Shown here: in pieces, positions 27,622-34,039 of the stretch
Position numbering within the stretch: position 1 is the stretch's first letter
How the letters are laid out: the number at the start of each line of letters is the position of its first letter
Origin: Maricaulis sp965657935
GTDB lineage: Bacteria > Pseudomonadota > Alphaproteobacteria > Caulobacterales > Maricaulaceae
NCBI GenBank assembly: GCA_965657935.1
Contig: CBFHQE010000002.1
Location: forward strand, 5,111 to 69,110
Length of the DNA: 64,000 nt
Reading direction: 5' to 3'
Notes under the pieces: model-generated
What the model was told of the DNA's origin: nothing
Databases searched by the model: none
Seen by the model: only the letters and a program-made list of their open reading frames with translations
Made by a program: the position numbers and the translations under genes

Positions 27622-27650
27622 TGATCCGTTCTTGGCTTGGACGCGTATCA
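27622..27650 (+). promoter_or_regulatory. RpoE-type promoter for rpoE-chrR (autoregulation)
   Basis: TGATCC (27622-27627) is followed after 17 nt by GTATCA (27645-27650), the same layout as the divergent promoter 15 bp away. This implies that the sigma factor transcribes its own gene. It also shows that the in-frame codon at 27600 cannot be the start of the sigma factor when made from this promoter. Confidence 0.7.
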
Positions 27651-27743
27651 TTCATTATGTACGTTGCACTCGATACCAAGGATGCCGCCGGACCCGGCCT
27701 GGGCATTCTCAGTCAGGGGGGGGGAGCGGTTAGTCCGGTCACC

Positions 27744-28310
27744 ATGTTGCGTGCTCAATTGACGAATGCCGACTTGGCCCAGCTTCTGCAGCGCGTCGCG
27801 CGCGACAGGGACCGCGAGGCCTTTACCCAGATTTTCGATCATTTCGCGCCCAAGGTTAAAGCCTTCCTGCGACGTCGCAACGTGTCGACAGCATTGGCTG
27901 ACGACGTGACCCAGGAGGCTATGCTGGCGGTGTGGCGCCGGGCCGAGAAATTCGACCCGAGCAAGGCGGCTGCGTCGACCTGGATCTTCACGATCGCGCG
28001 CAATTTGCACATTGATCATTTCCGCAGGCAGGCCCGGGCGAACAAGCTGGACGAGCATGATCCGCACTTCCAGCCGGTCGGCGAACAACAGCCTGACGAG
28101 CTGCTCTCGCGCAGCCAAGATGTAAAAACTGTTAGTGAGGCCTTGTCAGTGCTTCCTGACGAACAACGTATGGTGCTGGAGTTAGCCTTCAACGAGGGCC
28201 TCTCCCACAGTGATGTCGCTGAGCGGCTATCACTACCCCTAGGAACCGTTAAGTCGAGAATACGGCTCGCGATGCAGAGGCTTCGCGGAGCACTTGGAGA
28301 AGTTGAATGA
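27744..28310 (+). CDS. rpoE: ECF sigma factor, RpoE/ECF11 type
   Basis: Sigma factor of 188 residues from the ATG at 27744. Region 2 (FDHFAPKVKAFLRRRN to DVTQEAMLAVWRRAEKFDP, with STWIFTIARNLHIDHFRR) and region 4 (LPDEQRMVLELAFNEGLSHSDVAERLSLPLGTVKSRI) are complete. The frame is open from 27600, but the promoter at 27622-27650 puts the transcript start near 27657, so only ATG 27657 (practically leaderless) or 27744 remain; 27744 begins the conserved region, though its purine-rich G-tract is about 18 nt away. It overlaps the ChrR gene by ATGA. Homologues answer singlet oxygen and organic peroxides. Confidence 0.92.
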   Translation: MLRAQLTNADLAQLLQRVARDRDREAFTQIFDHFAPKVKAFLRRRNVSTALADDVTQEAMLAVWRRAEKFDPSKAAASTWIFTIARNLHIDHFRRQARANKLDEHDPHFQPVGEQQPDELLSRSQDVKTVSEALSVLPDEQRMVLELAFNEGLSHSDVAERLSLPLGTVKSRIRLAMQRLRGALGEVE

Positions 28311-28960
28311 CCCGGCGCGGAGAGATGCTGGACGATGCGTGGTACATGGACTACGCAGCCGGCACACTAAAAAGCGAAGGCGAAGACGTGCTCTTGGCAG
28401 CTCATGTAGAGTTGTCCAGTGAAGCGCGTGGTCGTGTGGACGAGCTGGAAAAGATTGGTGCGGCGCTGTTGATGATGGCGCCTGAAAACGAGCCGCTTCC
28501 TTTCTCTGCTGATGATCTTTTAGCTGCCGAGGGCGCTCTGGCTGCGGGAACGAGTGCGCCTGCGCGTAATCAAGACGCCTATGTGCCCCAGGCGCTCAGT
28601 GGTTTTCTCCAGCGCATTAATAAGAATATCCGCTGGGAGTTCCTCGGCCCCGGGTTGAACAAGGCGATGTTGTGGACCGGTCCGAGTGGAGAAAAGCTTT
28701 GGCTGCTCAAGGCACAGCCGGGTGTTGCCATTCCCCATCACGGCCACAATGGGTCTGAGCTGACGCTCGTGCTCAAGGGCAGTTTCTGGGATGGAGAACA
28801 GCAATACCGTCCCGGTGATGTCGAATATGCGGATGAAGAGGCCGAGCACGACATACGCATTGACGAGGGCGGCGAGTGTATTTGTCTGGCCCTGACCCGC
28901 GGCAAGCTGCGTTATGACAACCCGATCCTGAAGCTTTTCCAGGTCTTTACCGGGCTCTGA
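28307..28960 (+). CDS. chrR: ChrR-family anti-sigma factor with cupin domain, zinc ligands of anti-sigma domain lost
   Basis: Anti-sigma factor of 217 residues. N-terminal anti-sigma domain (1-85) with the YAAGT motif at 16-20, then a cupin domain (about 110-205). The cupin metal ligands match ChrR in spacing: His145, His147, Glu151 and His181. In the R. sphaeroides protein the anti-sigma domain binds zinc by His6, His31, Cys35 and Cys38; here the aligned segment is HVELSSEA, leaving only His33, with Ser37 and Ala40 in the Cys positions, and no His near residue 6-7. It may therefore bind the sigma factor without zinc. Coupled to the sigma gene by ATGA. Confidence 0.9.
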   Translation: MTRRGEMLDDAWYMDYAAGTLKSEGEDVLLAAHVELSSEARGRVDELEKIGAALLMMAPENEPLPFSADDLLAAEGALAAGTSAPARNQDAYVPQALSGFLQRINKNIRWEFLGPGLNKAMLWTGPSGEKLWLLKAQPGVAIPHHGHNGSELTLVLKGSFWDGEQQYRPGDVEYADEEAEHDIRIDEGGECICLALTRGKLRYDNPILKLFQVFTGL

Positions 28961-29003
28961 AGCAAGCCTTTGCTGCAGATTTCTCGAAACTTTCCGGGGC
29001 CTG

Positions 29004-29027
29004 TGCTATCCAGCGTTAGCGATAGCA
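29004..29027. promoter_or_regulatory. candidate LacI-family operator
   Basis: A perfect 7-bp inverted repeat, TGCTATC (29004-29010) and GATAGCA (29021-29027), with a 10-nt centre, ends 16 nt before the start of a LacI-type regulator gene. The position fits autoregulation; binding is inferred. Confidence 0.4.
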
Positions 29028-29042
29028 TTCGAGGTAACGGGT

Positions 29043-30086
29043 TTGCGAACCAGAGCCAACAAGCAAAGCGGTGCAACGATTAAGGACGTGGCTGAGCGCG
29101 CAGGCGTTTCCGCGATGACGGTGTCCCGGGTCCTCAACGGTGAATCCCGGGTGCGAGACGAGACGCGCGCACGTGTCCTTGAGGCGATGAAGGCCCTTGA
29201 TTATCGGCCCAACATCTCTGCCCGGAGCTTGGCCAAGGCGCGCAGTTTTTTCCTCGGCCTCCTCTATAACAACCCCAATCCAGGCTATGTCAGCGAGCTG
29301 CTGGTTGGCATGATGAACCGGTGCCGACAGGCCGGTTATCATCTGGCGATCGAGGACAGTGGTGCCACGGATTCGCATTGGGCAAATGCGGTGGAGTTGG
29401 TGTTGCGCACATCCAATTTCGACGGTGTTATCCTGCCTCCGCCGGTCTGCGATTTTCCCTCCGTTCGAAATGCTCTGGAAGATATGGGCGTGCCCTATGT
29501 CCGGATCGCGCCAGAAGAAGACCAGAAGTCTCAGCCAAGTGTTGTCACAGATGACCGCGACGCGGCGGAGCGCATGACGAATTATCTGCTGGAGCTGGGC
29601 CATACCCGCATAGGCTTTATACGTGGAGATACCGAACACGGGTCCAGCCGGCAACGCGAGGCCGGTTTCCGAGCCGCGCTTGACAAGGCCGGTATCACCT
29701 TGCGCGATGATTGGGTCCAGCCTGGACGTTTTACGTATCGTTCGGGCCTTGTTGCGGCAGAGAACCTTCTGCGCGGTGATGATCGGCCAACAGCCATTTT
29801 CGCCTGCAATGACGACATGGCAGCGGCTGTTGTCGCAGTTGCAAACAAGCTGGGTCTGGATGTGCCAAGCCAGCTTTCCGTAACCGGTTTTGATGACACA
29901 CAGACGGCGACGACCCTGTGGCCACAATTAACAACTGTTCGGCAGCCGATTGCCCAGATGGCGACTGCGGCCGTCGACATTTTGACCCGTGCCCTGGAAC
30001 AGGGCAGCGAGGGTGGAGATGTCGAAATTCGCCTTATACCCTGTGAGCTTATCGTGCGGGGTTCTACCGCCCCGCCAGCCCGTTAG
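29043..30086 (+). CDS. LacI-family transcriptional regulator
   Basis: Regulator of 347 residues: N-terminal LacI helix-turn-helix with hinge (TIKDVAERAGVSAMTVSRVLNG to YRPNISARSLAKARS) and a periplasmic-binding-protein-like effector domain (LLYNNPNPGYVSELLVGM through ATTLWPQLTTVRQPIAQMA). It starts with TTG, with GAGG 8 nt upstream; no ATG lies earlier in frame. No sugar-use genes are adjacent, so the effector and targets are unknown. A palindrome just upstream may be its own operator. Confidence 0.9.
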   Translation: MRTRANKQSGATIKDVAERAGVSAMTVSRVLNGESRVRDETRARVLEAMKALDYRPNISARSLAKARSFFLGLLYNNPNPGYVSELLVGMMNRCRQAGYHLAIEDSGATDSHWANAVELVLRTSNFDGVILPPPVCDFPSVRNALEDMGVPYVRIAPEEDQKSQPSVVTDDRDAAERMTNYLLELGHTRIGFIRGDTEHGSSRQREAGFRAALDKAGITLRDDWVQPGRFTYRSGLVAAENLLRGDDRPTAIFACNDDMAAAVVAVANKLGLDVPSQLSVTGFDDTQTATTLWPQLTTVRQPIAQMATAAVDILTRALEQGSEGGDVEIRLIPCELIVRGSTAPPAR

Positions 30087-30423
30087 CGCATGAATTGAGC
30101 GCGGCAACGGCATTGTCCTAATATATTATTATTGCGCGCCTTTTTCTGTAACTTGGCTCGTCTGGTTGTGCGGCACAACTTTGTTACGAAAAAACAATGC
30201 GTTAACCATGGTGTTTACGAGTGTTGGAATATTCGTATAACACCAAAGATTGTGTCAAAGCATTGATTTAATTGACTTAATTCAAGCTCTCGTGCCAGGC
30301 GTATTGCAACGCTTGAATTAGGGTTTGGTTAGAAGAATCGTCGACATTTACCATGATGTGTGCGGCTCCCTCTGAGCACGCACAGCGTGTGTATCTGCTT
30401 GCAACGATTCAAACGAGGCTCTC
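30087..30423. other. AT-rich 337-bp spacer upstream of the chemosensory operon
   Basis: No open frame of note is seen. The stretch is clearly richer in A and T than its surroundings and contains a 10-bp perfect inverted repeat at 30278-30320. It should hold the promoter of the 13-gene operon that follows. The first gene's Shine-Dalgarno is ACGAGG at about 30412-30418. Confidence 0.6.
30278..30320. promoter_or_regulatory. inverted repeat upstream of chemosensory operon
   Basis: TAATTCAAGC (30278-30287) and GCTTGAATTA (30311-30320) are perfect reverse complements separated by 23 nt. It could be a two-site operator or an RNA hairpin in the leader; nothing in sequence decides. Confidence 0.45.
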
Positions 30424-30753
30424 ATGTCCGACTGGCGCAGCGCTCCTGAAATGGACCCGGAAGTGATCAACACCCTGATCGCTGCAGTCGGGAAGGAAGC
30501 GTTTTCCGCGATGAAACAGCAATTCATCGACGATCTTCGTTCACTCTACGGGGCTTATTCCGAAGCCCATGCTAACCACGACAGTGAGACCGCGCGCCAG
30601 ACCGCGCATGCGCTCAAAGGCGCGGCGGTCAATATCGGCCTGAAACAGCTCGGCGCGCTTGCCGCCGCTCTGGAGGCTGGGGACACTTCACAGGCTGACG
30701 CGTTGGGCGCGGTGTTTGCCGTCTCCGTGGATCATCTAGAGGCTGCGGCGTGA
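30424..30753 (+). CDS. stand-alone Hpt phosphotransfer protein
   Basis: Histidine phosphotransfer protein of 109 residues. The motif AHALKGAAVNIG places the phosphorylatable His at residue 62 in a four-helix bundle, and the total length fits a single HPt domain. It is first in the chemosensory operon and its stop overlaps the STAS gene start (TGATG). It could pass phosphate between receivers of CheY, CheB and the PP2C regulator encoded downstream. Which pairs interact cannot be read from sequence. Confidence 0.88.
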   Translation: MSDWRSAPEMDPEVINTLIAAVGKEAFSAMKQQFIDDLRSLYGAYSEAHANHDSETARQTAHALKGAAVNIGLKQLGALAAALEAGDTSQADALGAVFAVSVDHLEAAA

Positions 30754-31052
30754 TGAGTGAGGTCGCCGCCAATACGATCGAGTTGCCGGCCCGTCTGGAC
30801 GTGCCTGCCGCCGAAGCCCTGCTGGCCGAACTGCTGGAGTTTCGGGGCCGCGACTCTGATCTCGTCATTGCCGGCTCCGATGTTGGACTGGTCGACACGC
30901 CCGCCATTCAAATCCTGATGAGCGCCGCGCGCGATCAGGCTGCGCGCAAGCGCGCTTTCACCCTGAATGAACCGAGTGCCGCCATTCGCGAAGCCATGGA
31001 GCTGATGGGCCTCGAGAATGAACTAGCCAACTGGAGGGGATGCAATGAGTAA
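30753..31052 (+). CDS. STAS-domain protein (first of two)
   Basis: Small STAS-fold protein of 99 residues, related to anti-sigma factor antagonists and MlaB. Where antagonists carry a phosphorylatable Ser after Asp, this one reads VDTPAIQIL, so Thr49 takes that place. It starts at the ATG overlapping the Hpt stop; a GTG three bases earlier is possible. It overlaps cheY by 8 nt. STAS genes ahead of cheY are also known in some CheD-containing chemosensory clusters of Gammaproteobacteria, where their role is unclear. Confidence 0.82.
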   Translation: MSEVAANTIELPARLDVPAAEALLAELLEFRGRDSDLVIAGSDVGLVDTPAIQILMSAARDQAARKRAFTLNEPSAAIREAMELMGLENELANWRGCNE

Positions 31053-31410
31053 ACGTGTACTGGCCGTGGATGACTCAAAGACCATGCGCGACATGGTCGC
31101 ATTCACGCTGAAGCGTGAGGGCTTTGAAGTTGTCGAGGCCGAGGACGGCGTTGAGGCGATAGAGGTCTCTACCACCGGTGAGTATGACCTGGTGATTTCC
31201 GACGTGAACATGCCCCGCATGGACGGCATCACGCTGGTTGGAAAGCTTCGGGAAAACCCCAAATTCCGCGCCACACCGATCCTCATCCTCACAACCGAGG
31301 CCGATCAGTCCAAAAAAGAAGCCGGCAAGGCCGCCGGCGCCACGGGCTGGATCGTCAAGCCATTTGACCCTGACCAGTTGGTGAACGTTGTCCGCCGGGT
31401 TTGCCGATAG
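31045..31410 (+). CDS. cheY: CheY chemotaxis response regulator
   Basis: Single-domain receiver of 121 residues. Acidic pocket Asp9 and Asp10, phosphoryl-acceptor Asp53 (ISDVNMPRMDG), Thr83 and Lys105 (WIVKPF) are all in place. Overlaps the STAS gene and is 21 nt from cheA. The output partner is either a flagellar motor or the downstream partner-switching module; no flagellar gene lies in the window. Confidence 0.93.
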   Translation: MSKRVLAVDDSKTMRDMVAFTLKREGFEVVEAEDGVEAIEVSTTGEYDLVISDVNMPRMDGITLVGKLRENPKFRATPILILTTEADQSKKEAGKAAGATGWIVKPFDPDQLVNVVRRVCR

Positions 31411-31431
31411 TTTGAAGACTGGAGAAGACGG

Positions 31432-33492
31432 GTGAACGAGCTCGAACAATTCAAGCAAACGTTTTTCGAGGAATGCGAGGAGCTGCTCCAGCGCTTCGAG
31501 GAAGTTGCTGTGACATTGGTCGCGGGGGCGAATGATGCCGAGGTGCTCGACGACATTTTCCGGACCGTTCACTCAATCAAGGCCGGCGCCGGGGCCTTCA
31601 AATTCCAGCGGCTGGCTACGTATTGCCATGAATTCGAGAATTACATGGACCTGGTCCGGGGCGGCAAGCTCCTCCTGATTGAGGGGGATCCCGATCTCGT
31701 TGTTCAGGCCGGCGATATCCTGCAGGACCTGGTGGCCGCAGCCCGTGCAGGCCTGGAAGCCCAGTCCGGTATCGAGGATGAGATCCTTGAAATTCTCCGC
31801 AATAAAACCGGTGCGCCGCAATCTACCGTGCAGGCCGGCACCGACGATCAGACCAGCGGCGCTGCTGGCGCAGGTTTCACGATTAAATTCCGTCCCCACC
31901 GGGCGATGTATGAGACAGCCAACGAGCCACAGCTCCTGTTGCATGCCCTCAAGAGCCTGGGCGAGATGTCGATTTCGACCAATGCGGAGGCTCTGCGGGA
32001 CCTGGTCAAGCTGGACCCGCTGGAAGGCTATCTGAGCTGGGATATCGAGCTTCGCGGGGACGCTATTACCCGTGAAAGCGTCGAGGAAATTTTTGAGTTT
32101 GTTGATGGCGACTGCGACTTGCTCATCGAGGAAATTGAGGCGGCTGTCGACGTGACCGACGTTGACATGCCGGATGTGGCTGTTGAGACCACGCTCGTTC
32201 CTGCGTCCGGTGCAACCAACGAAGCCCAGACAATCGCTGCTGCGGCCCAGACTACGTCCATTCGGGTCGACCTGGAGCGTATCGACCGTCTCGTGGACAT
32301 GGTTGGCGAGCTGGTTATCGCCCAGGCGATGGCGCTGGACAGCCTGTCCGAGCTTGTGGACATCCGACACGTCAATCAGCTGCAGGCGCTGGAAGACCTG
32401 ACCATGCGCACCCGTCAGCTCCAGGAAGGCGTCATGGCTGTACGCATGCAGCCGCTCAAGGCGCTATTTTCCCGCTTCCCGCGCGTCGTGCGCGACCTCT
32501 CCAAAAAGTTGGACAAGAATGTCCGTCTTGAACTTCAGGGCGAGGGGACGGAGGTCGACAAGACGATTATCGAGGAGCTCAGCGATCCGCTGACTCACAT
32601 GATCCGGAATTGTATGGATCACGGTCTGGAGACGCGCGAAGAACGTGCAGAAACCGGCAAGGATGAGCAAGGCGTCGTCAAGATTTCAGCCGAACATCGC
32701 AATGGCAGGATCCTGATCCGTGTAGCGGATGATGGAAGAGGGCTCAGCCTCGAGAAAGTCCGTCAGAAAGCGATCGACAATGGTCTGATCGATGAGAGCG
32801 CCGAGTTGTCCAAGGAAGAGATCGAGGCGCTTATTTTCATGCCTGGCTTCTCAACGGCAGCGGCTATTTCGGATGTTTCCGGTCGAGGGGTCGGCATGGA
32901 TGTCGTCCGCCGCAACATTCAGAAGCTCGGCGGCCGCGTGACCGTGGAGTCTGAAGAAGGCAAGGGTTCGACCTTTACGCTAGCGCTGCCGCTCACTCTC
33001 GCTGTGCTTGACGGGATGTTGATCTCCGTCGCCGGCGAGCGGTTTGTTGTCCCACTCTCGACCATTGTCGAAACTGTCTTGCCGGACCCGAATTCTGTGC
33101 GCCAGTTGCCGGATGGAGGAACAGTGATGTCGATCCGGGGCGAGACCATACGCCTGATCGATGTCTGTGCAGCCATGAATGTTGACCGGTCCGGACAACC
33201 GGAACCGCTGCGCAAGCTCGCCGTTATAGTGGAAACCGAATTTGGTCGTCGTATCGGCCTAATTGTGGACGAGCTGCTGGGCCAGCAGCAAGTCGTCATC
33301 AAAAGTCTGGAAGCCAATTACCGCGCCATATCGGGTGTGGCTGGTACTGCCATCCTGGGCGATGGCCGGGTTCGTCTGATACTCGATATCGACGGCCTGG
33401 CGTCCATGGAAGTGCCGCGTACCGATGGCGGCCAGACGAGTATCAAACCCCTTGACACCAACCGCGTCTCTTCGGGAGGGCAAAGCGCATGA
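31432..33492 (+). CDS. cheA: CheA chemotaxis histidine kinase
   Basis: Histidine kinase of 686 residues starting with GTG, with GGAGAAG just upstream. Order: P1/HPt domain with His47 (FRTVHSIKAGAG), a P2-like region near 140-250 (FTIKFRPHRAMYETANEPQLL, LDPLEGYLSWDIEL), P3 dimerisation (RIDRLVDMVGELVIAQ), P4 ATPase with N-box HMIRNCMDHGLE near 386-397 and DDGRGLSLEKV, and P5 CheW-like domain (about 545-670). It phosphorylates CheY and CheB and probably other receivers encoded in the operon. It overlaps cheW by ATGA. Confidence 0.95.
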   Translation: MNELEQFKQTFFEECEELLQRFEEVAVTLVAGANDAEVLDDIFRTVHSIKAGAGAFKFQRLATYCHEFENYMDLVRGGKLLLIEGDPDLVVQAGDILQDLVAAARAGLEAQSGIEDEILEILRNKTGAPQSTVQAGTDDQTSGAAGAGFTIKFRPHRAMYETANEPQLLLHALKSLGEMSISTNAEALRDLVKLDPLEGYLSWDIELRGDAITRESVEEIFEFVDGDCDLLIEEIEAAVDVTDVDMPDVAVETTLVPASGATNEAQTIAAAAQTTSIRVDLERIDRLVDMVGELVIAQAMALDSLSELVDIRHVNQLQALEDLTMRTRQLQEGVMAVRMQPLKALFSRFPRVVRDLSKKLDKNVRLELQGEGTEVDKTIIEELSDPLTHMIRNCMDHGLETREERAETGKDEQGVVKISAEHRNGRILIRVADDGRGLSLEKVRQKAIDNGLIDESAELSKEEIEALIFMPGFSTAAAISDVSGRGVGMDVVRRNIQKLGGRVTVESEEGKGSTFTLALPLTLAVLDGMLISVAGERFVVPLSTIVETVLPDPNSVRQLPDGGTVMSIRGETIRLIDVCAAMNVDRSGQPEPLRKLAVIVETEFGRRIGLIVDELLGQQQVVIKSLEANYRAISGVAGTAILGDGRVRLILDIDGLASMEVPRTDGGQTSIKPLDTNRVSSGGQSA

Positions 33493-34016
33493 CAGCTGAG
33501 GAAGCCGTAATGGCAACAGCCGAGGCCATAGCAAACGGGCGGGAATCCGCACCGGGCCAGAAACAGTATGTGAGTTTCGCCGCAGGAGCAGAGCAGTACG
33601 CGGTGGACATTATGTCTGTCAGGGAAATCAAGGGTTGGACGGAAGTGACCAGTCTTCCAAACCAGCCCGAGCATGTCCGCGGAGTGCTCAATCTGCGCGG
33701 AGCGGTGTTGCCGATCATTGATCTGCAATGCCGACTGGGAGGGGGGTTGACCGAAACCACTCAGCGCCACGTCATCGTGATCGTGGCTGTGAAGGACCGG
33801 CAGGTGGGACTGCTGGTCGACGCGGTTTCAGACATTCTCGATGTGTCCGACGACACGATCCAACCGGTCCCGGAAACCAATTCAAAGGAAGACGCCCGCG
33901 TTTTCTCAGGTTTCCTGACTGATGCAGATCAAATGGTCGCGATGCTGGATCTCGAACGCCTGCTGGGTGCCGAGATCCTCGACCAATCCCAATCCGAAGA
34001 TTCACCCGTTCAGTGA
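33489..34016 (+). CDS. cheW: CheW coupling protein
   Basis: CheW adaptor of 175 residues, linking receptors to CheA in the signalling array. The typical blocks are QYVSFAAGAEQYAVDIMSVREI, HVRGVLNLRGAVLPIIDL and VGLLVDAVSDIL. It has an N-terminal extension of about 25 residues before the fold and an acidic C-terminal tail. The ATG overlaps the cheA stop. Confidence 0.94.
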   Translation: MTAEEAVMATAEAIANGRESAPGQKQYVSFAAGAEQYAVDIMSVREIKGWTEVTSLPNQPEHVRGVLNLRGAVLPIIDLQCRLGGGLTETTQRHVIVIVAVKDRQVGLLVDAVSDILDVSDDTIQPVPETNSKEDARVFSGFLTDADQMVAMLDLERLLGAEILDQSQSEDSPVQ

Positions 34017-34039
34017 AAGCGACCAGAGGACTTTCTTCC

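Noticed and set aside
27600..27743. N-terminal extension of the sigma factor from 27600
   Set aside because: It would begin upstream of the TGATCC/GTATCA promoter, and the extra residues do not resemble an ECF sigma factor.
30192..30207. CtrA-like box TTAACCATGGTGTTTA before the chemosensory operon
   Set aside because: The spacing of the half-sites is 8 rather than 7 and the second half is imperfect; the nearby TTAA-N5-TTAA pair at 30268-30280 also has the wrong spacing.
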